Notes under the pieces: model-generated
Database searches by the model: none
Seen by the model: only the letters and a program-made list of their open reading frames with translations
What the model was told of the DNA's origin: nothing
Program-made: the position numbers and the translations under genes
Origin: Jaapia argillacea MUCL 33604
Taxonomy: Eukaryota > Basidiomycota > Agaricomycetes > Jaapiales > Jaapiaceae
Length of the DNA stretch: 64,000 nt
Reading direction: 5' to 3'
Assembly: GCA_000697665.1 (NCBI GenBank)
Contig: KL197723.1
Span: forward strand, 314,876-378,875
Shown: in pieces, positions 1 through 13,721 of the stretch
Numbering within the stretch: position 1 is the first letter of the stretch
How the letters are laid out: every line of letters begins with the position of its first letter

Positions 1-2533
1 GCCATGTAGTATATAAGCTTGTACCATCTTAATGCAAACCCCAGTCTTGAGCTGGTCTATTCCAAACCAGCCACTCTTGTGTGTCATCGGTCGACCTCAT
101 TACTCCTTGTTGCTACTCGCACTCCTCATCCAGCGCTGCTGCCAGTCACATCCCTGGTTGTTGTTTGTTGCTGACAGAAGTTGAGGTTCAAAACTTGGGT
201 CACCAGCTAGCGGTGTTCCAGGAGGATTTACTAGGATCTCACAAGATAATGAATACCGTATGACAAACTCAGCGGTTGTCTCAATCCGACCGTCGGAGGG
301 CCGAGCTCGACTGGAACCCTCTGAAGCTAGAATGTAAAATGAGAAGAGACCACAGTCAGTGGCAACTTCTACACGGAGCGAGAAAGCGTATTGAGGATGA
401 CAAGTCGACAACGACGGCTGCAACGAGTTCTTCCAGTACCCTCGCCAAGCAGGTTAGTAAACCCATAGCTCCAGCGATCAAGGTATCAAAAGTGGCGGTG
501 GAGACTGTACCGAGATAAATCAACCGAAGTATCGATCAGGAGACTTGATACCAGTAACCCAGCCCTGGGTAGATGACTTACAGTGCGCTCAATCACAGGT
601 TTCATCTGCACACCGGATTTGATAGGGTCACCTATGGACCGTCAATAAAGGAGGGCGAAAATTTACGTCTCAAACAATGAACACTACGTGGTAATACCGC
701 TCCTCCAGAATAATGTTCTCTGATTGTTCGCGAGTCACTGACGAGAGTCCATATAGCTAATACGTCGAGAAGTCTGCATGGCCCTGATCAGGGAGACTCA
801 AGAGAGATCCACTCACCGACAGCCGAAACCAAGGCATCGAATCTGAAGATGTGAGCCAAGAATTGATCAAAAGAGACGCTCCGAGTTCCTCACCGCCATA
901 CGTAACAAGCACCTCTCTTTCTTCTCGCCCGGGACACTCAATGATATTGAAGCCGTTACCAAAGCAGCGGGGATTTGGACGGTGGACCCACTTCCGTTTC
1001 CAAATATGAAGAAGGCTAGTGTGCGAGGAATGAGGTCAAAAAAATCAATCGCAGTCCGAGTCGAGGGTGCCCACTTACGTTTGCACAAGCCATGTGAGAG
1101 GTTCCGGATTAGATACAGGTCAGGACAGAGGAGCACTGTAGGTAATGATGGGCGAGCACGGGTGATTCCTACCGCCTGCTCAATGGTGATGGAGTCATAA
1201 GAATTTGACGAGACTGTCAGAGTCAAATCAACGGACAGACTTTCAGGCTCCTGAGGTCGTCATTATAGAAGTAGGAAAACACACCATAGTCAACGCCTGT
1301 TCGAACCTTCGACTCCGAAACCGATCACCAGGTCATAGTATGACACCGTAGGAGATGAGAGGGCAATACGCAAGCCGCCGAAGGCTTACAATACGCTTTG
1401 CAGAAGAACGAAAACTCAAACGATAGTTTCTGCAAACGCGTTAAATCATAGAAAAATCGTAAGGTGCAGCCTCCCAGGACGAGTGTGATTCATTCTTCTC
1501 AAGTTTAGAGATGGGGGAAAACTCACGATTGGCCGCGAAGATATCTTGTCAATTTGAAGACGACTTTTGATTTAGAAACCAAAAATGGCCACTCGACGTG
1601 AAGGGCTATGCCCGTTGGAACCACCATATAAGCAAGAGAACTATCCCCCAAGTACTTTCAGTTTGGCTTATTCGTCCATGTTTCGGTCGGGAAGTTGCTG
1701 GGTGTCCTCAAAGTTCATTTGAACCAGAGAACACGACGACCGCAACTCCAAAATTGCAGCGAGAGTCGACAAGTGCACTTTGGATTCTCCTCCAGCACAC
1801 GATTCATGACCAACTCCGCCATGACGAGGTGGTCAATCAGCCATCTACGGAAAGCGTTGCAACGATGCAATGGGTACAACCAAGATGCAACCCAGAATGC
1901 TCAGGTCTTGATTTCAGGTGCCAAGTTGGGATATCAACCTGTCTGCTGCCCAGGAGATCCAGATACCATGAATGTTCAGAGCAAGTTTAGAGCGCTAAGT
2001 AGGTTCGTAGAGAACATGGAGTGCTTCTGCAGGTGGCTGATACAGAGGCAGACTCGGAGGAATGATTTTGGAATGGAACCTCCCAGGCGAATGAGTCCGA
2101 GTCCGCCCTCCGTCCTTCTCTTTCTGATCCTGAGTCCTCCATCAGGCCTCAGCATAATCAAGCTCCCAATATCCGTGTTTTTTCCACTCTTCCCATGCAA
2201 AGTTCGACTTACCGCAGAGCAAGCCAGGCTATGATGACATTGGCGCCGAATCCCGAAGAACGTTCGAATTTGGCTTTATGTGAGTGTTTTTGGCCACTGG
2301 CAGAGTATGAAGGGTGAACTTCCCTCCAATCTATCAGCCTCTGCCTGCCTGCTTTGAACCATATTCCAATACAGCCCGATGCCAGCTGCCTATCGCCGTA
2401 ATGCTGGAGCCTTCTGAATCCGACGTGCGATAGGATACGAGATAGGAAGGGGATTCAGAGTTCAAGCAACACAGCCGCCGATTTACTTGTGTACTGTCAT
2501 CCAAAGCTTTCACTGCTTATCCTTCGCAGTGGT
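1..2533. other. No defensible gene
   Basis: I see no recognisable protein family here on either strand. An exon-like open stretch on the + strand (about 276-459) is bounded by an acceptor-like CAG and a GTTAGT donor and encodes a charged, serine-rich peptide, but I found no continuation. Several donor-like sites on the - strand (near 812, 1069, 1522 and 2208) hint at a spliced gene that I could not assemble. Upstream promoter sequence of the potassium channel gene must lie at its right end. Confidence 0.3.
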
Positions 2534-5306
2534 ATGTCTTCTGGTTCTCATGAAAGTCAAAGGGAAGGTGAGATATGGACGGTGAACCGGGAGGTGGCTG
2601 ACGAGGATCCCGAAGAGAGCAAAGGAACTGGGAACCACCAAGATACCGAGGTAGACACCGATATCGCTCACACGATTGCCGTGGAACTGGGTCGTCCAAG
2701 GTATCGCAGAAGCACGACACTCGATCGCATCTCGACCTTTTCAGCCTCTATCGCTGCCTCCCTCCCCGCTCCCCCACCTTGGGCGACGAGGTTGAAGTCC
2801 TTCATCTTCCCCGACCCTTCTGATACGGTGGTCAATGCTCCCAACTACCGAACAACACCTATCGTTTCTGGTCTTGTTGTACCCTTCTCCATTCTCCTTG
2901 AATTGCCTGGGTTAGCCGATGGTTGTTACGTATGCCCGACCTCTGGTTCCGCTGGTCAAAACAAGTCACCAATCCTCGAGGCAGGCTTGGCTGTCTCAAT
3001 GGCGTGCATCATCATAGCGAATATCTGCCTCATTGCTCGTTTTATGGAGACAAAAGTTCGGACATCAACTTCATTGGCGATCGCAGCTCTTACGATACAT
3101 GGTATGTCGAGGTCTTGAATATCCCCGAATGGGAGTTGACCAATTTACTTTGATAGACGCCGTCAACATCATTATCATCTCGACTTCTGCAGTCAAGCAC
3201 GGTTCTGATCACCGCTTCACCTTCAGCAAAGATTTCTGGTCGACAGTCTGTTCTACCATGTTATCATTGACCAGCAACATAACGCTAGTGGTCGACTTCG
3301 TTCGTACACCTGAATTCGCGAAAAGCGGTGAGCAATGACCATCCCCCTTGTCCCGCCCCCTAGCCTAACTGACGTTCATCAGGGAGCGGGCTTACTCACA
3401 AGCAACGTGCCCTGGTAACCATTGTGATGGTTTTCATGCTCCAAATCGGTTTCTGCGCTCTCATCAACTCCCTTCTCATGGGCCTCTCCTTCCTCGACGC
3501 GTTATACTTCACAGTTGTGACAGTCGAAACTATCGGATTTGGTGACATTGTGCCCACCACGGTTGGATCTCGGATTTTCACCATCGTCTTCTCAACGATC
3601 GGTATTCTTAATCTAGGTCTTATCATCACCTTGGCAAGGTATGATTCCCTCTGGCTTCTGCCGCATTCGATAAAAACACCATTTTCAACTTTGAAAGAGA
3701 TACAATCGTGGAAGGAATGGACGTCTTACATTGGAGACACGTCAAAGCGCTAAGTATGCGGAAGATCTACTCACGTGGACGCGACTGGGTCAGCCACTCC
3801 GCGTCATCCCTGCATTCAATCGAGGCCAAGAACATCATCCATCCTTTCGAGAAACGCCGTCAGGGTACCCTCCCCGAAGACGTTGAGACTTTGCCTCCGA
3901 GGGTTAACGTAGACAGTGTGAGAAGAAGAGGGCCGCGTAGTCGTGCCGTATCATTCGCAGAGCCGAATGGTAACAGGATGCCACTGAACAAACCAGCTAC
4001 GAGACCAGCCAAACGTTTCGTCGCAGAACCTGACAGAATGGATAGCTATCAGGAGGCGAAGGATGCTGACAAGATGCCCATCCCTCGGGAAGGTCTCGGT
4101 GCTATCCTAGAAACGCACGAAAAGCACGCGTTTTATGCAAAAGTGAGTCTCGGAAGATTCTCCATTTGTGTTTCTCATCGTAATTGCCATCCAGCTTGGC
4201 TTTTCACTGGGAGTAGTTATCATCTTCTGGGCGGTAAGTGGGCATTGCTGCTGGTATATCCCAATCTGACGGTGTTGTATATTTGAATAGATTGGATCAG
4301 TGGTTTTTATGACGACTGAGGGTTGGCCTTTCGGAATTGCGGTGTACTTTTGTGAGGACCTATCGATCATAATGTCTATCTGAGGTCCTTGAACTTTTAT
4401 ATTAGGCTTCATCTCCTTCGTTACCCTCGGGTACGGAGACTACACTCCGACAACACCTGCCGGACGGGCTGCTTTCATATTCTGGGCATTACTGGGTGTT
4501 GCTACAATGACCATCTTGATCTCTGGTCAGTCACTCCGGCGGATCGACTGAAGTGGATATCTGACTTGATATCTCGATATTTCAGTCATTGGCGACGCGT
4601 ATTCGGATAGATATAAGAAGGCCATGCACACCAAGGTGTACAAGCAAACAGTGAAGCGTTATCGCAATGGCAAAAGATCTCGTCCCTCCCGACACACGCC
4701 TTCTTCATCCATCAACGGACCCTCTGAAGACGGCGGTGATCTGATGCAATCAATCCCAGAAGCGTCCCCTGCTGGCCCCCCCACATTAGAGGAATCTCGC
4801 CGCCTGGCGCAACAGCGACTGGAAGCTTTTCCTCACGAGTTTCTTCAACATGCCCGGCCATTCCTCGAGGGTCTACAATGCTTGGTTGGCAGACAGATCT
4901 CGCCTTGCACAGTTGTCGACGACGCGGCATCAAAGGTCGGCTTTGATGCAGAAATCCCAGTTGCTGTTCGAGAGTTGTTGGAAGAGATCTCTGCATCGGA
5001 AGGTATTGCCGACGTAGTGAAGAAAGAGTTGTTGCAAGACGATGATACAAGAAATGTGAGTTATTTTTAGAAATCGAGTGGAGACATGGATCTGAACTGT
5101 CTCTAGGCTTTATTTATGTTGAGCGTTGACAGTAAGATGTTCGACACCTTTGAGCTAATTTGAGTTCAACTGACTTATACTCGGCAGAGTCTTTGCGCAA
5201 GATGATCGAAGCGGCCGAAGGCGCATTGGCGACACTCGCGGATCGTGACAAACTTGCCACTATTGTAGAGGATGGCGCAAGAGTATCAACCTCTGAACGT
5301 AGCTGA
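2534..5306 (+). CDS. TOK1-type two-pore outward-rectifier potassium channel
   Basis: Plasma-membrane potassium channel of the fungal TOK family (eight membrane segments, two pore loops). The first pore motif TIGFGD is encoded near 3532-3549 and the second, TLGYGD, near 4420-4437; both are selectivity-filter signatures. Hydrophobic segments flank each pore. The long C-terminal part (from about 4620) is hydrophilic and cytosolic. I chose the ATG at 2534, which opens a soluble N-terminus followed by the first membrane segments. About nine short introns fit GT-AG: 3102-3156, 3328-3382, one from 3639 to about 3697, then four between about 4142 and 4585, and two near 5055-5190. The last exon ends with TGA at 5304-5306. 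TOK channels release potassium on depolarisation and set membrane potential. Family assignment is firm; exact exon edges are by eye. Confidence 0.88.
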
Positions 5307-7394
5307 TTCATGACTGTTGCTGTTTCGAAGCCCGCCGACGCTACGGTTGTGTGGGCCCTAGATTACCTTGTCTTGTATTCGTATTGTATTATTTCCTAGA
5401 TGTAGCGAAGAATAGCATAAGTAGATCCCTCGGTGAGTGGCGTTTGGATAAATGGGCCCATGTGCAATCAGGAAAGGGTTTTCATGAATGGGACGCGCAG
5501 CGGAGGCAATAAACGGTTGGACATGGAAGCGCTGAGGCGGTCTCTAGTGCTGAGGCTGTCGTGTAACTGTCAATACATGTGCTGACCTTTTTTCCATCGG
5601 AACATGCTGACTAGAAACTGAAAGCGTACGACCACTGTAACAGCGTTCTAAAGGTTGCATTGCAGCCTCTACCATCGGAAAATAAATGTCCCTTCGCATC
5701 CTTCCCATGAATTGGTCATTGTCAGCAGTTTCCTCTCCGCCTGTGCGAATTCATGTCGTACGGATGAGCTGTCCTTATGCTCCCTAGAGTTACCGACTCG
5801 GAGACACTGAGACCTTTCCTGTTCAAGACAAGGTAAGTGCTCACTACCTACCTCTTGTGCTCTTACGATCCGAAATTTCCACCATGGATCTAGCCAGGCA
5901 TATCTGGGCCCTATCCGTTCTGCCATACAGTACTCTCGCGATCTTCGGTCCCTCTCCACACATTCAGACGTACGGATGGAACTCTCCCCGGACGACTAAC
6001 GACACCAGACAAGCCTCATTTCAATCGCTTTACGTCTCAACCAAAGCACTCCTTGGAGAAAGGATCAGCACTCTTGCCGTTTCCTTGAATTAATTTCTTT
6101 GCCCTTCGCCCTCAGGCTACCGATGACCTGGACGGCCGCCTCTTCTTACGTGCGTCTGGCAACGGACGACACATAAATACGGTGGTTCAACGTTCAACAT
6201 CTGCACCTAGCCACTCACTAGCCACGCCCTTGTGCTGGATGGTTCTCTCCCATCTCTGCATATCTAAGCGATATGGAGTTAACCTTTTACTTGCTTCCCG
6301 ATAACAGCGTTGATCTCGTGGACTTGGCGATGACGCAACAGGCACTGTTATCCTTATCTCCGGAACATAGCAAAGCGCCCACCAACTGTAGTCGCCGAAG
6401 CACACCGCGTTCTAAACCTTCCGCTCATGTCAGTCTTTACGTTCGTGATGAACGTGCCAACTTATAACCATATGACTGCATCACAGCTGTCCGGGAGAGA
6501 TAGGTGTTCTCGGAATTCCGGTACACTGCATTCATTTCTGGTTTCCCCGGGATTGCGGGGGGTTACATAATGTCAGTAGGTGTGGAACCTCTCACCCATT
6601 CCCACTCACATGAAGTCTGTTTCTGGTTGTGCATCTACGTTCTTGGATGTTGCCCCGAACGGTACACGCCCAATAGGTATGTTCTGGCAACGCCCGTGGA
6701 CGTATTTGAAGTACGTTTGACTCTGAGTCCAGTTACTTATATCATTGATATGTGATGGTACTTCGCGCGGTGTTCATTTCCGATGGGAACATTCACCTCT
6801 CAATAACCTCTGTGCATTCCCTTACGCCTTGTGGGCACCATTAGCGGCCGCCCATAAGGCAAGCAATGATTCCAGGACTTATTCATCATTATGTGGAAGC
6901 TTTAGTACACGGCGATTGACAGGCGTTTGAATGCACAACGGATCAACCATCGCACCAAGCTTGAAGCAGGCTTGAAGGTTTGAACTGTAACAAGGCACTG
7001 AGCATCCTAACCAGATATGTATGCCTCAACATAAAAAATATATTGTGGAGCTTGTTGCGCGAAGCCCTTCGCGTGATCATACATCATAGAGCATGGAACA
7101 TAATAATTAAGATGCGAAGCGAGAAAGGAAAAGAGCTGAGGAAATCGAGACAATGCAATGATGAAGTTTGCGCATCGGCGTGCGGAATGCTCAAAACCAA
7201 GATGAGGAAGATGGTGGGAGAGAGATCTAAAGCACAGGAAACGTGAGGAGAAAGAAACACTTGATACATCGACGGACCGAAAAGGTGATGATGAAAAGAA
7301 CAACGTCCAAGATGAATGCAAGAACCTCGCGAAGCTGACACAAGACAACGACCAACGTCCACCGCTCGAAGGAACGAGCGACCGCGTAACCCAA
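5307..7394. other. Intergenic region, no gene seen
   Basis: About 2.1 kb between the potassium channel (+) and the GATA factor (-). Short open frames on both strands overlap one another and show no recognisable domain, splice pattern or codon preference. The right part must hold the 3' untranslated region of the GATA gene and the left part that of the channel. Confidence 0.4.
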
Positions 7395-10387
7395 CTAGTA
7401 AGCCTGCAACCCATTGTCGTTTCCAGAACGATGATTGACATTGTTGCCATGATAGAAGTCGTTGTTGGACCAATCATTCGGAAGCATGGGGGGGTGAGTG
7501 TGATGGGAACCCATCCCATTCGAGTCCCCATCAGGGAGCAACATCGGAGGGTGAAGATATGTGTTGAACAAGTCATCATCCTGCGGTAGCATGGGTGGGT
7601 GAAGGTAGTCCATCGGCGACTCCTCGGGCGGCAGCATCGGCGGATGGATGAACTGCGGTGAGTGATCCGGAGGAAGCATCGGAGGGTGGAACATTTGCGG
7701 CGAATCACCAGGAGGAAGCATGGGAGGGTGCCAGAACGCGCTGCTTGAGCCACGTAGGAACCCAAAGGATGCGTAGCTGTTGTAAGGGAAGTCGACTGAT
7801 CGTTGGAAGGGAAGAGGGGAGCCCGACTGTGAGCTTCCGAATCCGTCCGTGAAGGAGCTATACGACGTCGCAGAAGACGGAGGCTCAGTGGCAGAGTCCG
7901 TGCTCATCCGGCGTCGCTTGCTCGACCTTGATTCCGTTCCGGTACTCTCACTATCCGAAGTATCACCGGAACCGAAATTCGGAAGTTGATCCGCACTCAG
8001 GTTCCCATAATTCTTCATGAGGTAGTCGGGATGGTAAGGCCCGGGGAAGGTGTTGTAGTTGATGGCGTGGTAGGATCCCTGAGAGTTGTAGGTGACGCTC
8101 TGATTGTTGTCAGGACCGAGAGCGCCCATCAACTCCGACTGGGAAGGTGGTTGGTACTCGTACTCTCCGTAAGAGATCTGGGTCGTGGAATCGGGTGCGA
8201 GAGTGGGTTCCGCGGAGGGGGAAGCCCGTCGGCTGGCTCCAGGGCTCGCAGACGGAGGAGTATCCGCAGGTCCACCAACGCGACGAGCATCGTGACGCGA
8301 ACGCTTCCGAATCACATCTGATTTCATGGAAATCGGACGAGCAGAGCCATGCAGTTTGTAGCTAGAAATAAACATGTTAATAAATATCAACTCCACCACG
8401 TGTATGAGAGAGTAGACTTACTATAGCCCACAACTGATGAATCGAGAAAAAGATCGAGGAAGAAAAGAAGAACCGACGTCAGTGATCCACCACCAGGAAA
8501 ATCTATCAGAGAAATGAACTCACGCATTGCATACAGTCTTCCCTTCATCGTCCTTCCTCCACAACGGCGTGGCCGTTGTGTGACAATTGTAGCATTGTGC
8601 TATTTTGGAGGATGAGGAAAGACTGGGACGACTCGTTCGATTAGAGGGCGCACCGATCACTTCCTGGGTGTCCTGGCGAGGTGTGGCCTGTGATCGACCT
8701 TCCCCGTGGTTGTTGCGCATGCCCTTGGGTCGAGGACGTTTATGCTGTTGAAACCAGTCAATACCAACACCAGGTATATGTGGAATGAAAAAGACGTACG
8801 AGTTTACAATAAAGGCCACAAGCGTTGCAGTTCAACTCGTCGTTCAAGCCCCGTCGCCACAATGGGGTATGGGTAGCACCGCAGTTGGAGCACTCGGCCT
8901 TGACACCGCCAGGCGCGGAGTTGTTATTCTTCAACTGGGCAGGGCTCGTAGCAGTGGCACTCGGGCCAGACGAACGTGTCACGGGAGTGGCTTGGGTCTT
9001 GATGGTAAGGGAAGGCCTCGCAGATGAGGACTGGGCGTTGTTCATTTGAACCTCCACCGAACCGGAGTTGGGTCCGACCTTGGAGGGGACAACAGTTTGA
9101 GGGACAGAATCCCTCAACAACTGTTGGGGAGTGAGAGGAAGGCCGAGTGGGTGGTTGTTGGCGGAAGTCATGATGGTGTCGTGGTCGTCATGTTTAATAA
9201 TGTTACGAGATAGAAAAGCATTCGGGGTATCGGATGCATTACGCATCATAACGTCGTGTTGGTTCGAGGAGTTGCGAGGGGCATCGGTAGAACGAAGCTC
9301 GAGTGAGGACCAGGGACCAGGGCTGTCGCTGGACTCGACATGGTTAAGAAGTTCGTCGAGAGGGAGTTCGATGGTGGGTCGAGTGATGCTGAAGTCGGTG
9401 CTCGAATTGTGGTTAGGGTTGAAGCTAACGTCTTCGCCATAGTTCATGGAGTTCGTGAGGGTTGGTGATGGATACAGTAGAGCAGAGGGACCGAAGTCGT
9501 TGGAGAACAGAGAAGGGAACCGAAGAAGGGCGGGGGAAGAAATTTCGTTATCGTTAAAGGCGTCGCGCTTGGCGGAGGCTCGTCCACGAGGAGCGTCTTT
9601 GTCATTGTCCACGACCATAGCGTCCTTGTCGGTGTAATCGTCCTGGTTCGGAGCGCGCGTCGAAGGCCTCTGGCGTTTGCCAATGGTAGTGTCCTTGAAC
9701 TCGGCGGACGGTTTGAGGTCAGGCTTCTTAACCGAAGTGGTGCTGAAGCCAGAGGGGTTGTCGACGCTGAAGGTGAATTGCATACGTTGGATACCTCCGG
9801 AAGCGTTTTGGCAAGCCTCCCGTTGACGCTCCTTTTCAACAGCGCGTTGTTGAATCAAATCGGTAGACTGGTTGCGTTTAAAACCAGGAGCCTCAAGCTC
9901 TTCGATACTCCTAGGCACGTAAAAGAAGATCGTTTACCGAAATTAATGAAAGGAGCTTCAGACGTAAGGATAAGGGCAAAGACGTACCTTCCCTTCTCTT
10001 TGTCCAGTTTGTCACCCATGTGCTTGGAGAGTTTCCTGAACTCTCGCTTAGACTTGGCATTGTCGGAGTCCACCATGAGGTTCTGAAGGTGCCAAAGCCT
10101 CCAGCTCAAGTTCTCGAGCCTCTGGCCCTGCTCAAGGAAGCTGGCGACCTTGGTGCAGACCTGGAGAGTGGATGAACGGCCGCAGCCGTCATGATACAGC
10201 AATAGAACGTACCTTCCATGTCTTGGTCAGGGCGTCAGCGTCACTAAGGTTACTGAAAGCAACGAAGGACTTGTTTCCCTGGGGGAATGAACAAGAACGA
10301 TTAAAGAAAAAAGTCGCGTGAGTCTCATTCAAGTCGTGGACGGCAGAGGCCACCGACTTTGAACTTGAGATTTAGGATGGAGGGCAT
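7395..10387 (-). CDS. GATA transcription factor with DUF1752 and two zinc fingers
   Basis: Nuclear DNA-binding regulator. The seven exons I infer are 10358-10387, 10213-10278, 9988-10160, 8800-9910, 8524-8744, 8422-8433 and 7395-8361. Together they give an in-frame 859-residue protein. The N-terminus carries the DUF1752 signature (LENLSWRLWHLQ, near 10100), as in AreA/Gat1-type nitrogen regulators. Two type IVa fingers follow, each C-x2-C-x17-C-x2-C: the first near 8810-8890 (CSNC...CNAC), the second split across exons 5-7 (CYNC...CNAC). A basic stretch follows the second finger. The C-terminal tail carries six HPPMLP repeats. Two fingers also occur in siderophore regulators (SreA/Fep1), but those have a cysteine-rich spacer, which is absent here, so a nitrogen or developmental role is likelier. 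Start ATG at 10385-10387 is short-exon and moderately certain. Confidence 0.85.
8422..8433 (-). other. 12-nt microexon inside the second GATA finger
   Basis: A 12-nucleotide exon lies between a perfect acceptor CAG (complement of 8434-8436) and donor GTAAGTC (complement of 8415-8421). It supplies residues C-G-L and part of a tyrosine. With it, the flanking exons join as CNACGLYYKLHG, the canonical end of a GATA finger; skipping it would delete the finger's last residues. Confidence 0.75.
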
Positions 10388-13300
10388 CGACTGGCGTTTG
10401 GACGTAAAGAAAAGTTGAGATCAGGGAGAACGGGTAAGGAAAAGCGAGGAGGAGCTGGTGGTTATAGGGCAAGAGGTGAGGAGAGGTCAGAAGAAACCGA
10501 ATTCGTCGAGAGAACTGAGCCCCAATAAAGCCATCCAAGGCAGCGCTTCGCATGCGCACGTTGCCACTCCTACAATCGAAAATTTACTCTCGTTTCATTA
10601 TTATTTTCATACTCCGACAAAAGCTGGGCTAAGGACGATCACAACTGGAGTAACAACTTTGTGGTCTTCAACTATAGCCGGGGCAGTAACCGATTGACCA
10701 CAATACATTTCTTCTGACCAGCCTAATACATCCCCGATGCAGCCCTCAATACATCTCAAATATCATATTCCTCCGAACCTCCGCACCGGTATTCCGCAAG
10801 CGAACACCCATCTCCAAACTTGTACACAAGTGCCAAACCCTTCGCCCACCTCTTGTAGCCAGTTGGCACTGGGCCTTGTGCCCCTGCAGTGCCTCCTCCC
10901 CACGTGTTTATCTTCCCGACCTCTTCCAAAAGTCCGCTGACAAAACCTGGGTCCACGGAACGACGTCGGCGGAAGAATCCATTTATACAGGACGCCACCG
11001 TCCCCATCCCACCCGCTATTCCCGAACCGGTACAACTTTTCTGTTCTCTCTAGCCCCATCGGCTCAATTGTCACCGTCCACAGAAGACTGAGTCCAGCAT
11101 GCTCAGCCCAAGTGATGTGCTGCGGTCCGTGGCACCGGAAGACCTTGGACAAACTGAGTCCGTCCATCACCACGACGTCCAGCAACGAGACATCCCAGGC
11201 TTCCGAAATGCAAGAGAACGATGGGGCCTGCCTCCAAGATGTGCCTGGTTTGACAGGCCCTTCGCATAAGTATGGAGACGATCTCCACTCCCTTGAAGTT
11301 TTATGGAATTGCTGTCCTGGGGCGAAGAGAGGTCAAAGCACCAGCGCCCTGAGTCCATCTCCACAATTCCTTTACGTACCGTTAGTCGTCCATCATTTCT
11401 CGATAGGCGCTCATGCACAGCAAAATGACTCGTACGCGAATTGCCCCCGGTCCGTTCGGGTCTCGGGGAGACGTCTCGAAAGTAATCTAATCTAGAAACC
11501 CCCATAAGCATGACATATCTCCATCATTCACATACCTGCGTGATCCTGAACTTCGATATCTCCCATTGTGCCGGGTAAAACTCCTATTATCAGAAAAAGA
11601 AGCTCGACGAGGGGAGGATCAGACACCGAGGTACTCACAGTCCAAAGGCGTCCTGAATCTTGTTTCATTAACTTCGATTTTAGTCACCTGGCTTTGCCAC
11701 CTGTCGGCCTCGAGGCAGATTCCAGCACACTAAGCGAGACAGAGCGATTGCGCAATCGACCGTTGGGCGGCTTACCGCGGCTGTGAATAGCAGCGAGGCA
11801 GGGTGCAAGCGCCTCAGACTGTAGTTCCGGACATCAAAGAGGGAACTGCTGCAACAGCAGGCGAGCGCGGCTCGTTTTCCGAACAACTCCCTCGTCAGCA
11901 CGAGCAGTCCATGCGTATCTGGAGAAACGACCTTTCAATCAGACCTCTGGGGAAACCCGAATTTGAAAGGAGAGTTAGAGCTCACTGGTGCGCGGAGGAA
12001 GACTCATTGTTCTCGCACTTGAACGCCACATGAAACTGGAGGGGAGGTTAACTGCGGCCAAGACGCAAACGTTGATGTCGTTGGCGCTGGGGTAATGCAG
12101 TAGGCAGGCGCATCAGGCGGAAAGGCTATCGGCTAGATTAGGTTGAGCCAACAGCACGTCGCTAGCGGGCAGTGGCAGCCCAACGATAACGTCCAGGTCA
12201 AAGTTCCATGGCGATCATCGCCGAATGTCCGGAGATCCCCATGTTGCTGACTGCCTCGCATAGTTCATCTGCGGCATCGAGATCAGAGAGGAAGCTCCGT
12301 CATGATCGCCACAACTCTCCGTATTCCGAGCAGTGGTGGCTGGGCTGAACCATAACCAAGAGGGATGGACGCCGTTCATCGATAAGCCACCTGGCGTCCC
12401 CATCGATGAAGGGGGAAGGTTGAATAAGGTAGTTTTGGTCACGTGCATGGGGGGGAGGATGATACACGCACCTCGGCGCGGACGCGTTGTTTGCACGAGT
12501 AGAGTCGAAGGGGAGGGAAGATCAGAGACGAGTCAAGTTTATCGTCATCGGTACCAAAGTGGAGAGCCCGTGATTCCGATATAGCAGGATTTGCGGAGAG
12601 GATAGGTAGGTACGCTCAATGAGCGCTCGCTCGGAGCTATGGGTTCCCTTTCCGTCAAGACTCGATCGCTTATTGAACACAGAATCAGAGAGCTTCGATT
12701 TCAGGTCCCGACAGCAAAGATAGGTTGGCTGAAGTGGGAAGGTCGTGCCCGAGAATCGAGGAACGTGGAACGACAGTAGCAGCCAGACGTCCTCGTTTAA
12801 CAAGCACTATTCGCAGGATCCCGGGGCTAGTGTATCTGTCGAAGAGAGTTGATGGGATCATAACGCCCAGCTGGGGAATGATGGCTGGAATATCGGCATA
12901 TCCAAATGGCGCATGTGATACTCTTGCCATTGGGTTTAACGGTGTTTGCACTACGGCGAACAAACGTTGTCCTGCGGAGCCTGGTGGACTACCGGAGCGC
13001 CATCACAGGACCAACACCTGAGATCCATGTGGTCCTTCTGCCGTTACATGAGTGGAAAGTGGAGTCTCCGAGTGCATCATCTGAGCGTACCAGGGAGTAC
13101 GTTCTCGAAACGTGTGGTGTCCTATTGGGAATTGGAGGGTGTCTATCAGCTGCTTGACACAACATGCCAAGGTCTGTAGGCGCTTCTGACATGCGTAAGC
13201 TCCGTACGAAGCTCTTGGATGAGAAACGCCTTGGCTCCATATCGGCACATCACTGGAGGTATTCTCGGTATCAACAGAACAAGATTCCAGGATCCGAAAC

Positions 13301-13721
13301 AGACAGCAGAAAGGATAGAGCAAGATAGAGGGGGAAACGCCATGAGGAAGTCGCGAGTAGTGGATAAGATGCATCTCGAGGACAGCAGCCTCTCAGCAGA
13401 CAAGTTATTCGTGTGCATATGGAGAACGTGCGACGCAGTATCTCCCAGTGCCTGAGTTTCACTCTACATCCGGGCGCCAGTCAGAGAAGATAAGGAACAT
13501 CTGACGGCTACATCTCGGGCAAGATGAGCGTCAGCGACAAAACAAGAATGATATGGAAAAGAAGCACGACACGACTTGTCACAAAGTGACAGTGTCACAA
13601 CCACGATACAGCGCAAGTCGAGGACGGCATGGTCATTCCCAAAAGTAAAGTGTATGAAGAAGGGGACAAGGCATATCTGTACGGCTCTACAATGGCAACG
13701 AAATGCAGGAGAACCCGCACA
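10388..13721. other. Large intergenic region, no gene recognised
   Basis: 3.3 kb between two - strand genes. Open frames of up to about 140 codons (for example 10763-11185 and 11167-11511 on the - strand) overlap frames on the other strand and match no family I know. The left end is the GATA promoter. I cannot exclude a lineage-specific spliced gene here. Confidence 0.35.

Noticed and set aside
7007-7765. - strand frame of 252 codons overlapping the GATA factor end
   Set aside because: It runs in another frame through the HPPMLP repeat region and continues into the 3' flank with no conserved content.
10763-11511. Possible gene in overlapping - strand frames
   Set aside because: Two frames of 115-140 codons overlap without consistent splice sites or family motifs, so it is left as intergenic.
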